Shown here piece after piece: positions 12,715 through 27,400 of a stretch of DNA of 64,000 nt. The stretch is from Epiperipatus broadwayi (lineage: Eukaryota > Onychophora > Udeonychophora > Euonychophora > Peripatidae), in assembly GCA_028023455.1 (NCBI GenBank), contig JAQFVV010012978.1, positions 248,001 to 312,000 of the forward strand. The letters run 5' to 3'. The notes beneath the pieces are model-generated. The model saw nothing but the letters and a program-made list of their open reading frames with translations. It was not told the origin of the DNA and searched no databases. How positions within the stretch are numbered: position 1 is the stretch's first letter; the number at the start of each line of letters is the position of its first letter. Position numbers and translations under genes: made by a program.

Positions 12715-13270
12715 TGGAAATCATAATTGTTTATTTATTTCACATGTCCAATCCAAATGAAGATGTGATTTTATAATAAAGGATTCTACAGTATGACATC
12801 CAGCATGTTAATATGCCCCTGCCATTGTCTTCTTAGTATTTTACAGAGGATTCATAAACAAAATTTTTTTAGTGGTATAATGTTTAACTGATATATGATC
12901 CAGGTTTCACTTTCATTCAATAAATTAGATAAAACAAGTTTTATATGCAGCTAATTTAGTTTCAGTATTATTTGTGATGAAATAATTTATCTTTTTAACA
13001 TGTTATATGAAACAGTAACACATTATATTCCAGGCTAGGCCTCACATTTCTACTTAAAAAGCTACCAAGATATTTAAATTGGTTCATGTTTTCAAGTTAA
13101 TAACCATTCAAACAAAATATTGCTGAAGATTTTTCTTTAATCATAGGTCGATAAAAAACTTGAATTTTTTGAACATTAATTATTAAACTATTTATATATT
13201 GCATAGAAAACACTAAGTACATTCTGTAAATCACCTTTAAAATTAGTAAGGATGGTACAATCATAAGTTT
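12715..13270 (-). pseudogene. Degraded non-LTR reverse transcriptase C-terminal region (third LINE family)
   Basis: The minus strand reads, with stops, INVQKIQVFYRP, then ENMNQFKYLGSFLS near 13100-13050, then LNESETWIIYQLN, LCKILRRQWQGHINMLDVIL and finally FIWIGHV near 12740. This is the usual order downstream of the catalytic palm in a widespread LINE group (KTQxLxQP, FxYLGSxLS, SETWxxY, LRxIL, RWxGHV). No intact ORF remains and the 5' parts are missing or unrecognisable. Confidence 0.65.
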
Positions 13271-13639
13271 TAAAAATCCAGAGCCAAAAAGATGAAATGA
13301 TTCAAATTAAAAATTTCACTATAAACTTATATCTTGATCTCTGACCCATTAAGTCACATACAATAATTCCGAACATCACTAACATAAAAATGTAAGCTAA
13401 TATACATGCTTCTATAAAACCAACTGTTATTTCAAATATTTGACTTAAGTGGCAATCAATAGCCATGTTCAATTAATTTAATCAAATATATAAACCAAAC
13501 AATAAATCAAGCAAATATTAAAAATTACAAACGTATTAATCTTAAATTAATTCTATACAAAATCTTTACCAACATAATTATAAGTCATCTGCATCAAACA
13601 TTGAATTTAAATAAAATAAAATAATAATCTACATTTAAA

Positions 13640-14650
13640 AATGATTTTAGAAACAATGGATCATAACCAACTATTGAGAGAAGTTATAGAAAGGACCATA
13701 AATATAAGTTGCATTATGCTTTGGATTTATAAGTTTTTAAAAAAGGCACTTGATTGTAAAAGCATTTCCACAATGATAAAAGCAATGGATCATTAAAATA
13801 TAAACCTGAGTTATTGTCTTATTCTGAAAAATATTAAATTCAAACAGCACCATATCTGAAAAACTTTTTAGGGCAATTTTACAAAAAGTATTTTGGGAGT
13901 TCAAATGGGAAGATAAAGGAATAAACATTTATGGTGATTTTTTAATCTATATTTTACAGATGATATAGACTTTTTCACAAATAAAACTTTAGAGCTTCAG
14001 GAAATGTTGCAAAAATTATTAGATGAAAGTAAAAGGTGGGACTAAAAATAAACACAAAAAATTCAAGAAAATAAAAATTGATAATCATAAATTAATAAAT
14101 TACAAATATCATGGCAGATTATTAATACATATGAACATATATAGAGATAAAATTAATCATAGAATTAAATTTGGATTGAGCGATTTTGGTAGAAATAACT
14201 TAACATTAAAAGAAAATATGCTGTGTATTTCAATATGTATTTGAAAATGGTTTTTAATAGATATATTTTAGACTAAGACACATAACAGAAGAACAATATA
14301 GAGTCTTCAGATCAGTCAACAAAGTATTGAGAGATGTATGTTTGGAATAACAAGGGATTCAGAGTGAAATTATTGCGAGAATAAACAGGTATCATTGATA
14401 TCTTGAAAAAATTAAGAGACTGAAGTACAAGTGGACTGGATATATTGTCTGATTAGATGATAAAAGATGGATAGTTGAAGTCATAAACTGGATCCAAAAA
14501 CATTTGTAAAAAAATTAGATTGCATACGAGATTGATAGATGAAATATCTGTTGATAATGAGAAACTATAGATAAAAAAAACTGAAATAAACTTAGAAATA
14601 TACACCTTTATTCTGTAAATAGATTGATAGTGGTTGAAAATATTTTTAAA
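13640..14650 (+). mobile_element. RTE-like LINE, 5'-truncated copy
   Basis: This aligns by eye with the 3' third of the RTE-like copies elsewhere in the window. ATGGATCATAACCAACTATTGAGAGAAGTTATAG corresponds to 58906-58936, and a TDDIDFF segment near 13957-13977 replaces the FADDVVVF catalytic motif. Then follow LELQEML, NHRIKFGLSDFGRNNLTLK (14156-14215) and the LRHITEEQY region. Multiple stops and a deletion before the palm motif show it is dead. Confidence 0.7.
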
Positions 14651-14659
14651 CTTTTTTTT

Positions 14660-17600
14660 TAATAATATGGTATGTATACTTTCTTTTTCCAATAAGAAAA
14701 CAAATAATTGTGACTTATTATGCAAAACAAATATTTTATTTTCTTCAAAAATAAAATCTATCATTTAATTATCTTTTTCTTATGAACATTTAAAAAAGAT
14801 AATGTATGGAGTTTTCTCAGTTTCTTTATTGGAATTATTTAGGATTTCAGACATAGATTTTGCATCTTCCATTCTTCACTCATCATTTATCTATTTAACT
14901 ACAAAGATTGTATAGAAAAAGGACAACAAACAAATTGGAAATCATGATTTATGCTAATTTTAGTAATTATTGAAAAAATTATTAAAAGTTACATAGTTTT
15001 AAAGGCATGATATATGTATCTAATAGATATACATATATTCTAGACTTGATCATTCATATACAATAAATCTAGGTAAGAATGATTGAGCACTATAAAGAAT
15101 AGTTATGTAAGATTTAAACACTGATCAGATGTATTAAACCTAAACTTTATAAAACCCTCAAATTCTCTGATAACATTATCTACATAATGATCGAAGAATC
15201 ATGGTACATATTTAACATAATCTTTATGATTTTGCATTGGTTGTATTAATTAAAATATTACAAATTTGGAAGATAATAGCTATCTGAAAACAATGTTTCT
15301 CTTGGAATAGGCATGGTTAATAAAATATTATGTAGGAATGTGTGACTGCAGACTAATGAATGACCAAACCAAGAGAATATTGTGGATATGGCAGTCTAAA
15401 TCATGAGTTCTGATTTTGATATGAGAGGATAGTCTGATGACTATTTTAGATTTATCCAGACAGATTCAACTATAAAAAGTACCTTGAATTATTCATTGTG
15501 CAGCAGTTATGTTTAAACACTACTAATTAGCCTCATATTACAAATGACCTTGAAAAGATCACTCATGAAGCTAAAATAATCAAATTGATAGAGAGATCAT
15601 ATGATGGCTGAGCATCATAAATGACAGGTTGAACTCTGACCAAGAGATTTTTTATTTATGGAATCCATCAACACATTGCATTAAACCACACAGAAACAAC
15701 AAACTTCAGGATACATTGATCTGTTATGCATTGGAGTGTCTAAATTTATCAACACACTTTTGACTATTTTTTTTAGTATCCATTGGGTCCCTCTTACTAA
15801 TCATCATTTCTGATAATTGTTTCTTGTAGATTTTGCTTTCTGATCTGATGAACACAGTCATTACCCTTGCAATAGTTAATCTTGAGCCATTTAAACAGGT
15901 TTGCAGTTTTTAACATGAATATTCTATTCCAATTAATTTTGCATTAACTTTTTTGCTTTTATAAACTCATACAAAATCCACAATTCTTCTTTTCAGCTTA
16001 TTATATTATTTTAAAATTATCTGAGAGCTTTCTTTGTTAATAAACAACGATAAAAAAAGCCTCTCCAAGCAGAAAAAATAATATAATAAGTGAGTTTGCC
16101 TTGATTACCAAATTAGAAATAAGTATTGGGCAGAGAAATATCACTTTTATAAGTTTATAAAAAAAATGACATTTTGTACAAGTTTAAAAGCATGGTAATA
16201 TATAGTGACAACATATTTCTGCTCGGAATACTAGATCTTTCTTTGGAAATGAAGAGATGATGTTTTACAAGATCTATGATTTCTAGATATCAAATATACA
16301 TTAAAAAAAAAAATCTAGTCACGATTGCTTTGTCTCAATTACTAACCTGTTCATGTAGCCTAAATTTCACACATCAAAATAATTCAATCATTTGAATCTA
16401 CTTTAATTACTAAGATTTTCATGTTGACATGGTACTATAACATATCACACTAACCTATCACATCTTCAAAATCTTAACAATAACACTTTAAAATGACTAA
16501 TGCATACAAATCCCGTATTACAGACTGTCCATATACTAATCCAGATCTTTTATTCCATTTATTTTGATAGTATAACTAAATTATTCCCACCAATAAATAT
16601 TTTATCAAAGGAAACATTATTCTTTAAATGGACATCCATGTTCTTTGACAATTCCCCACAAAGTAGGTCTTTATGATGATAAAATGTGAGATGGGCTATA
16701 TCTGCAGTTATGTGACATGAGAGGTGTGCAAAAGGACTTAAAAGTTCAAATGGTAAAACTGATATTAGTATTAAAACTATTTCACTTATTTAGAATAATT
16801 TTACAACTTCAGCAATAAAATTTTATTTACATTTTTTATGGTATTATTTATATAGTTGTGTATTTTATTTTACTCATTTATCAGCAGAACAGTCGAAACA
16901 TAAGATTGTGTATGCATCTATATACAATAAAAAGTTTTTTGCTAAAAGCTGTTCAAAGTAGAGTGGATAAATTGCTTCATTAAATTAGTTGTAGGAATAT
17001 CTTATTATAGACAAACCTATGAATGAAAAATTACACAGTTCTAATTAAATCACATAAATAATGCTGGATAAATTAAATTCTATAATAATAAATCACAGCA
17101 TCTTTTAATGAGCTATAAACTTTCTCTTGACATACTTTAAAGACACTTGAAAAATTTGATTTAAAAATAGTCATAATATTAAAGACATGACTGCAAAATT
17201 GTTAAAATCGGTAAATTCTTAAACTTCCTGGATGAAGTGCTATTAAATCTTATTATTCTAAAATTAAGCTTTTATTGGATTGGGGAGTGATAAAATAAAT
17301 GATAGAACTTCTTAAAAAATATCTTATAATGAATTTAAGCTTAAGTTTTTATGGATGACAACGAACCCATTTATGTTAAAAATTATTTCAAAAACATTCT
17401 TAAATGCCATTGTTTTCATGGAGATATGGTTGAAATTAATATAAAGTAGAGATTCAGATAGGCAAAGTATTGAAGTTTATTTAAAAATGTTTCCTATTAA
17501 AAAAAAAACAAACTATGACAGCATTAAAAATTGTTAATCAATTTTTTGATAATTGTGAATGTATTTGACGATTAAGGAATAATTTTGATATTTATTGCAA

Positions 17601-18395
17601 ACTCACTTTTAACTGCTTGTTATTTATTTATTTCTGTATACATATTTTAATTTCTGAATTTAGAATGGCTGTATTCATAAGTTACTATTAATGATAAATT
17701 TTATTTAATTTTCATTTGACTATTAAATGGTTTTCATAAATAAAAAAGCATTAATTTTATTAAATGGTGAGATTTATTATGTATTTGGAATGAACTTGAA
17801 AAAGATTAAGAGTTAAATTATCAATATATATATATATATCTCTTTTTCAAAAAACATTTCTAATGACCTCAAAGTGTCTCAAAATGAAGATACAAAAAAT
17901 TTCATAAGCAAGTACTTGATAAATAATGGGTTGCCTTCAATTATTTTCTCTTACAATGAAATTGTCAATTGATTTTCCCAAGTACATGCAACTAATTGAC
18001 AAATTGAGTGTAACATTCCATTGAATTGGCCAAGTAGAATAAAAAAAATTTTTTTTTCTCTAAAATCAATCCAGAAATTTTCAACATTCAAGTTCGCCAC
18101 TCTTAATAGACCAAACTGAGATTTTATTTTTTACTTTTTAGATCAACCATTGTTATCATTGTGCTCAACTGTGTAGGATATAGTGTAATGAATTTAGGAA
18201 TGAAATAACCACTAAACATCACATGATCACTATCTCATACTAGCACAATAATTGTTATTAAACAATTCAAGATGGCACTACTATATGGAGAGTGTTGTTT
18301 TGTTTTGAAAGGAATGAAATACTTTGATGTTATCATATGCATGTTAAATTCATTGCCAGAATGCAGAAGTGATTAAAATAGACAATTTCATTATT
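14660..18395. other. No gene seen; 3' flank of TOMM7
   Basis: Plus-strand T-rich stretches and scattered short (TA)n runs (for example 17823-17840). I find no exon with both splice sites and protein similarity, and no clear repeat structure. Confidence 0.45.
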
Positions 18396-18420
18396 TGTAA
18401 AAGAAAATTATACATATATC

Positions 18421-18426
18421 TTTATT
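18421..18426 (-). terminator. Polyadenylation signal of TOMM7
   Basis: AATAAA on the minus strand, 70 nt past the TOMM7 stop codon, with a T-rich/GT stretch just beyond. This gives a 3' UTR of about 90-100 nt. It is the first canonical hexamer after the stop. Confidence 0.75.
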
Positions 18427-18495
18427 TACATAACAGAAATTCTTGAACTTTTACAACAAACTCTTTGATTGTGGTTGATTGTTTCCACGGGTCAA

Positions 18496-21400
18496 TTACT
18501 GCCATAGCAAGCTAAAAATAAAAATATATGCAATTAATATAAAGCACCATCTATCTATATGCTATTATTTTATAAAATCATTTAATTACGATTAAAAATG
18601 ATAGTAAGTTAATTAAAGTAGAGTCATTTTAAATATTATCTCTATTAACTGACAATAAAAATTTAGTTGTTTTAATAAACAAAATAGGAAAAAAAAAAGG
18701 TTTTACAATGAATTATTAACTGCCCATGTAATAATAAGTAAGACAATGCCTGAAAGTTTTAAATCTAAGCCAATTTTAATAGCAAAAAAATAATAGATGA
18801 AAAATATGCAAATCTGGTACCTCTTATCAGGTCAATTATTTAAAAATTGCTCATAAAAGTTTGGCTGCACTGTCACTTCACATTACTGATTATAATCATG
18901 GCTTAGTGGAAACAAATGACACTACTGCCACGAAATAAAAGCTGGTGAGGAAATCACGAAAATTTATCACTTTTTTAAATTCTCAATTTCATATATGATA
19001 AATGCGATATTGATTTTTCTCTTTGTTTGTAATTCAAATTTGCATATGTTTGCTCATTTACATAAGTGCACTCGGTTTTAGGTTATAAAGAAGAAACCAC
19101 TTCATTAGGCAGACAAACAAATGTATGCAAATTTGAATATAAGATATATATGTACATACAGGATTATAGTTAAGAATACAGATAATTACTTAATGCCTAG
19201 TATAAACTGCATGATAGACAAGCTATCGAGATGGGAACAGATTGATATATATCACACTATTAAAAAATTATAATATTGATATCCTTTATAAAAAAGATTT
19301 ACAATTCATCATTAGATAGGAGTGAGAACTAAATTTATGAAAGATGTAGAATTCACAGAAGTTAAATGTGAAATTGGTTTCAAACAAGAATGGCCACTAT
19401 TATTTTTATTATTTATTTTGTCTTCAAAAGAACTGAAAGATGAGATAAAAAAATTGGGATAGAAGTGTTATTTCTCACATTGAGTCTAGAGTAATATATA
19501 ATATGAAGCTCTTTTTTTTTGGAAAAATAATATTACTTTTTGCGAAAAAATTGTAAAAAATATACATTTAAATATTAAAAAAATATGTAGACAGAAAAAA
19601 AATTAAATTTTAGAGATTAAAAACACAAAGATATTATTAATTAATAAAAAGGGTAAAGTTGAAGGACAAGAAATAGATATTTATCTTGAATAAGTGAAGG
19701 AGTATAGATATTTAGATACTCTGTTAAACTAGAAAATGATAAATAAATGTGGCAGTTGGGAATTAGATTTGAGCTAAAAAAAAATTGAATAGGGCCAATT
19801 AAAAATCTTTCATGTTTTATAACTAAATATAAAGTATAAAGAATAACTTGGAAAAGAATAAAGATATCTGCATTAACTTTTAGAAATGATACTCTTTATA
19901 TTGGACAGGAGATTCAAAATTTTTTAGATAGAATTTAAAAAGAAACAGCTAGACATACATTAGGCGATAATTTATGGATAGCTAATGCTACAATTCAAAT
20001 CAAACAATATAGACTTTTTTTTTTTTTACTGACGAAAAAAACAAAAAATTAAAAATGTTTGGAAGACTGCAATCATTGATTAGTAAAAAGAATACTTAAT
20101 TAAATACAAGGAGATGAAAAAAATAAGAAAAGGGATAAATATATTTCAGTTGCATAATTATGAGGGATAAGAAAAAGGATAGAATGGTTACAAAGAAAAA
20201 AATAGTTATGAAAATTGAATATAAATAAAAAAAGGTAGATTTAAGAATTAAAGTGCATTATTATTTGTTGCAAGAATAGGAACTTTGGATACAAAAACAA
20301 AAATAAAATAAGAATTAGGATGGTAATTGTAATTAAATGTGGAGACGACAGGGACAGCATCGAACTTTTACTTTGGAGTGTAACATGTTGAAAAGAGTTT
20401 GGGCAAAATTGCATGAAAAATATAAAGATGAAGAAACTGAAAGAAGTAGAGATTTTCTGATATAGGGATATAATGTTAGAGAATCGGAAATTAATGAAAC
20501 AGCTTTTATTAAAATGAGACAAAAGAAGAAAAACTAATGTAACAATGAATGGAAGTGAGTAGTAAAATTTCTTTGACATATAATGTCAAAAAATGGGAAT
20601 ATTTAACTTCGCCAAGAAAGTTTTTAATAATACGGATCATGGCAGAAATTTCTGATTTCATTTATAGAGAAGTCATTTAAATTACACTGCATGGAAAAAA
20701 AAAAACCAAATGTTAATTTAAAAAAAAAAAACTACATTCAAAATTCAATAGGTTATAAGTGACTTAGATTTATTCATCTTACTTCTTCAATGAAATAACT
20801 GTAACAAGGATGTGATATTTGAATAGATTGAAGTTATATCTGATGAGTGATAAGATCGACTCTTTTTAACAAGATGCTATCTTAACATGCTTCCAATGTC
20901 GAAAATACTTGAAAACTCAGCTACCATAATGTTGAATAGAGCATGCAATAGTGAATTGGTAGGTTTGGATCCCCTACGATTTCACTTAAACTTTTGTTAC
21001 TAACTCTATCTTTGCTGGGTTTAAACCCACTCAGATTAACTAAATAAAAGCACTATCATGGCTATATGCATTGTGTATATATATACATATGAACAAATGC
21101 TGGTAATATCAATTATATTAAAATATTATGGCAGATAAATTTTGATTTGCAATTAAAAATATTTATATCAAAATATTTGAAATACAGGCATTCTTCATAT
21201 ATTTGGAGCTTAATTGTAAATATAGGAGATTTGAACTCAGACCTTCAAGCACCCTCCACATATCCACACTATCTCATACCACTGATACACATGACCACAC
21301 ACATGCAGAAAAGATAAATAAATCTCCTATATTTACAATTAATTCCCCTATACTTACAATTAAGTTCCAGGTATATAAAGAATGTCTGCATTTCAAATAA

Positions 21401-24400
21401 TTACATATTAAGCCTGCATCCTGCCTATCTCTCTTCTATGTATTTAAATGGATAAGGTCCTGTATATGAGGGGTCAGAGTGACTTGAGGTCAACATGGGC
21501 ATGGCAATAATATTGGCATTAGCATGGGATTTGGGCTTTCTATCATCAGATTTTCAATGGTATGGATGGCTGAAAAGTTGGAGTAGATTGAAGCCTGTCC
21601 ATTAAAGTATGAAGATTTGCATGTGTGGGAAATGATAATCTGGACCAACTGATGAGTGCTGATTCAGCACGAAAGACGTATATTGGTGATTATTTATCTT
21701 TTCTGCATATGTGTGGTCATGTGTATCAGTGGTATGAGATAGTGCGGATAGTTGAAGGGTGCTTGAAAGTCTGAGTTTAAATCCCCTATATTTACAAATA
21801 TTTAAATCGTAAATTTAATTATATAAAGGTCAATTTATTAATTTGTTTACTGTAAATTCGCATGTATATGTATAATCCACCCAATATCATGATACATATG
21901 TAGGATGGCTTAATTTAGATTTTATTTAAAACTTTTAACTCTTGTAAATTAAAGTAAAATAGTTGTAAACAAATTAACATTTAGCTATCGCACCAGCGGG
22001 AAAATAAGTTTAAATTTAGTAAATTTGTAAAATAATTTGTTTACACTCATTATTATTGATTATTTGTTTGTTATATAAATGCATAATGTGGTTTGCTTTT
22101 AAATTTGATTTATGATTTAAATTATTGTTGTAATAAGTAATAGACTAGCCTTAAAGACAGTTATAAAGTATATTTATTAATCTATTACTAAAGCCCTCCA
22201 AATATACTTTTCCCTCCTTAATTAATTATTAGAATGTAGATTAAGGTGTATTAAACAAGATTGATGATATAATTTATCCTTTAATAAGCCTAAATATAAT
22301 GCTATTTAAGAATTGGCTTCTATTTGCTAAAACGATAGACACTATTTGTTTAAGCACCTTTAACTTTAAATATATATATTGTAACGATCCGGATAAAATG
22401 ACTTATGTAATCTGCACTACAGGGCGCCATCTAGGCATTTGAACCTAGAAAAATTTATAAAGTAGGCAGATACGTAAGTCAAAAAAAAAAATAAAAATTT
22501 TTTTTTTCCTTTTTTAAATATTTTGGTTCCGGTCGTTAGCCCATGTCACTAGCTCAGTGGAATAGCAGAGATTAAATAATATAATATCTTATCTAATTAG
22601 ATGTCAACATTAAAAAATAAATAAAATAAGCCACTGCCAGTAATTAATCCTACAAACATTTATTTATGCACATATATATAAGATTTAAAATTATTTTAGT
22701 ATTAGTTTTACATTTTAACATTTAACATTATTTTTAACTTTGATTCTTGACTTTAATTTACATTTAATTACTATCATATTCTAATTTTACATTTTAATTA
22801 AGTTCGCACAGATGGGATTATAAAAGCTTGTTTTAATATGTTGCTATAGATCGGTTACATAGATTACACGGTTAAAAACATTTCACAGTAAACATAAACG
22901 ATCAAAATATAAAATCATTGATACTGGCAATTGCAGAGGGAAATTTATAAGTAACCCAGTAGTATTCACCATAAGATATTTGCATTGTCACCAATGACTT
23001 AAAAGACCTCCGAATAAATACATTTTAGATACTCACCGTAAGGTATCATTATTTATCGAATGTCTATATATTTTGATCAAATATGAAAACGCAAATATAG
23101 TTAACCGATAAACAATCCATGCAAGCGTCTATAAACAACTTAAATTTAACGCATTTTTATTTAGGGTCGAGCATCAATAGACCACATAAATTTGCTTTTG
23201 AAAATAAACATTCTATCCCTATTTAACCTTAGGCTAAAATTCGTAGTCAAACTGGCATCAATTCATCTGATATATCGATGTATTCAATGTAATAAAATAC
23301 GGCAGCACAAAAGGTTAAGAGAAGAAATTGCCTCTTATGAGATAGGAATATTACATCTATCTGCAAAGAAGAGCAATAAAACAAAAAACTCCATAGAAAG
23401 GAACTGCGGTATCCGACTTATCATTCCTTCCATAGGCAAACGGAAGTGTGCGGCGTATGAAGCGATTCTGCCCGTAGCGAATCAATATTACATCTACTAA
23501 TCACACCAATATATCCAATCCATTGACCCAATTTAACCACGGAACAAATAACCTAAGATTACCCTCCCCTAATATAACTTTACAAATCTATACAGCCATT
23601 CACGCCCGACTTAAGTTTAACATTGATATATTTTAATTTATCGGAAAACAGAAATCATAATAAAACTTAAAGAACAAAAAAGTAAATAAATAAATGGAAA
23701 TGATTTTAAATAAATAAGAAAAAAAATACATCAAATAACGCTATTAATAAAGAATTTAGTTTGGTCAGATAGGATTCTATTTGTAACAATTAACTACTAG
23801 GAAAGTTTAAAATTTAACGTTCTTAGTGTTTTCAAATTAATATTGTTCGTTATATCTTAGAAAGTTCTTACGGTTTTAGAAATGTTCATCTTTTACAATT
23901 GCTTGCCGTTTGAAATCCAGCGTTAAATTTCCCGATGATCCTGTGGTCCTCTGAATATAAGAAAAGCGATGTTTCATTTTTCCCTTTTATAACAACTGAA
24001 GGGATTGAACGTGCGTCCTTCAATCTCTTCTCCCGCACCTCCGCACTAACATCTATCTGTCACATCGTAATAATCATAATAACTCACTGATTAATAATTT
24101 CCAAATTTTCCTTTTATATTAATGTGAAGGATTGAATTTACATTACGTCACCGATGCGATGGTCCTTTCGCTGCGGTCCGATTCCATAGGGATTTCTTCT
24201 TATTTGCTAACAGTTTTTATTGTTTTCTTATCTGACCGGTGTTTTTACATTTAAATGCCGAAGGCTGGTTTACATTTAACTAATTAACAATCATTTCCAT
24301 TTCTGATTAATTAACCTGTTTTCCAAATCAAAAATATATTTAAAGATAAATTTAAAGATATAATTTCATCTCCAAATCTTTTTAAAATTTAGTTTTAAAA

Positions 24401-27400
24401 TACTTTTTCTTTAATAAAGTTTTATTTTAATAATTTTTCATTATCTGTGCGATTTAATTAATATATAAGAGTTTAAGATGATATTTAATTTCAATTTTTA
24501 ATTCTTAAAGAAAATTTTTAAATGCGAACTTTTTAATTTACTTTCATGTTTAATAAATTAAAAAAAAAACAAAAACAATATAACGAACGTCTGTGCTCGT
24601 TATAATATATTGTATCATTTATTGCGTTGCGGATGTATTTTATTAAGTACAATGTACTCAACGTTTTGTTGCATACTTTAAATGGGACCACGGTTAGGCC
24701 ATCTCATTCTACTATTTTGGGTCTGTGCGTCAAGATTATCCACAAGTTTAAGGCCAGATCATTTGAATAAGTCACCCCTCTCCTGAACTTCAGTAATTCT
24801 ATCATTAGCAGCAAGACGCTTGGTCCCAAAATACCGTGCATTGGTTGCAAGAACTCTTGAAGAATTATCCATATGCAGGCCAGCATTATTAGTATTTGCC
24901 AGTGCTATAAAACATACTGGCGATCTAAAGTAGCTAATTCTTCCCTCCTATCATTTAAATATTCAGCATTGATCTGAAATTGTATCTTGGCTACTAGATT
25001 AAATCTACATCAGCATAAGCTTATTTATGCACTCACACTTTAGACAGAATTATATATGTTCGTATAATATTGTAATGAATAATCTGACCAGGACTAGCAC
25101 ATTTACTTATAAAATAGCAATCCACAAGGTTAAGATAAGAACATTTCAATTTTAGGCATAATCTAAGTGACCACATACACACAAGTTGAATTTAATATGT
25201 AAAGATGAGATTGCTATGATAATTTGTCTCATCCATAGAGATGCCTGCATGCATTCACTCACACCTTTGAAATTACGTTCTTTTGTTTGTTTGTTTTTGC
25301 CTTTATCAATTAATAAATATATATTTAAATTACTTTTGGTTTCATATGTATTTCTCGTAGTCTAATTTCAATCAAATTAAATCTTAGTTATTATATTATA
25401 CATGAGTGATATATGCATTGAGGTTTGGTTATAAATATTACCTCCATCATCACGCTACTAATCTATTTTAACCCTTTAGTTAGCCTATGTTGAGTCAATC
25501 CCTGAGTCTCATGTTTCTGTGTTATGCCAGCTGTGAAGAAATGGAGGCTGAGTGTAATCTCAGATGTCACCTGTTGGGTGTTGAGTCACGGAGTACTGGT
25601 AAATGAGTTGAAGCTTGATCGGATTTGGAACTTCATCACCCCACCCTGGTCAGCTTTGGTTTATTTGCCTGGATTCTGTTGCGTGAATGTACAAATCTGA
25701 CCGTTATAATAGACAGAGATCAATTTCATAATGACCTGCCAGTTTATCAGATCTAAATTACAACTATTCTTTCATGTGGACTATTACCGAGATTATGCTC
25801 ATTTTATTTTCATCATAAGATGAAGATAATAGATGTCAAACATGCATATTGTAACAACTTAAAAGATTAAAATCAGATATTACAGAAGGAGCTTGATTAC
25901 TGTATTTCCCAGTCTCACAAAATTTTACAATTTTTTTTTTGTAAAAAATTTACAATATAAAAATATTCATTTTAATTAATATCTCTCTGCACTAAAAGAA
26001 AGATGCATAACCTTTATTAGCAAAAAATAATAAAATATCTAGTATTGTACATTATTCATAATTACTGATTTATAAAAGTATATTAAAATTGCAAAAATAA
26101 AAGTATAAATTTGAAAAAAGGGTATAAAATATTGTAAATTTAAAAGAGACTGATATTTATTTGCTAAAAATGAAAGTATATAATATTTAAAAATAGTTTG
26201 AATTAAAAGAAAATTTGTTAAAACTTATAATATTTTTAGTTTTATAAAAACAAAAAAATAATTAGCCTGTTTTGAAAATTTAGTTAATCTGATAAAAAGA
26301 TTCACGAAATTAAAATAGATAATAAAGTATATTTATGAATTAATGAAACAACAAAACAATATATTTATATTTTGTTTTGGCTGCATCATGAGTCAAGATA
26401 ACACATAAGGCTAAGATTCAAATATTAAATAAAATTGGTGAGTCATTAGAAAGTAGTTAAATCATAAATTCAAGAAAATGTTTTGCAGCTAAAGTTAGCA
26501 GCAAGCAAAGTTCCAATTTGCAGGTTAATCAGAAATTGCCATGAAACAAGGAAAGCTTAGTGATAATTTATGTGAAAGCTGAGATTGTCTTTCTATTAGC
26601 AGCATGGGTAATTTTCATTGTCAATAAAAACAGAACGTGTGAATGCTGCCCTACTTTATAAAATTATCTCTAGATATTTGAACAAACATACCAATTTGCT
26701 TTTCTGATGTGAACACCTGAGTAGGCATACTTGTCTGTGAAATCTCCTTGTAAAATGGTGATAATAAATGCTAGTTTAATTGTTAAAAAGAGAAGTGACT
26801 TGAAATTAAGAATAAGAAAAAAATGCTCCTAAGAAATTAAGAACTGTAAGAATTCAATCCCAAAAAAAACAGTTCTATGTGTGCACACTTATTAGAATAA
26901 GCCAATAAATTCAAAGTTGTATGCATACCCATAAAATTGTAACTAAAATTCAAGTGCTAGAAACCTAGATAATAACATTTATAATTATATTTTTAAATAA
27001 AGTTTCATAATATTTTCATTATTAATTTTAGCTATATTTAAATGTATGTTCGATTATATTAGAAATTTAGATTAAAAATGCATTTTAGTTTTAAAATTGA
27101 TATTTTTTATTCCTGACATGAATACTAATATGTACTAATAAATTTATTGATCATTTAATTCATAAAATGCTCATTTGTATACATTCACACTTTATTTTAG
27201 TAAATAATCTATTGTGGTTACTTTAAACTGCATTTCTTTATTTTCAATTGGTATGTTAATTAATTGCCATAGTTAATAAAACTAGCATTAAGAAAAATAA
27301 TAATTGGAATAAAGTTACAATAGATTACTTAGGAGATGGTTATAAACTTATAACCAAAATTATAAATGCCACTCAGATGATATCATCATTAATAATAAAT

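Noticed and set aside
20241-20579. 112-codon minus-strand ORF rich in Phe/Leu/Ser
   Set aside because: Antisense of the degraded LINE tail at 20100-20600; A-rich LINE sequence gives long T-rich frames on the opposite strand.
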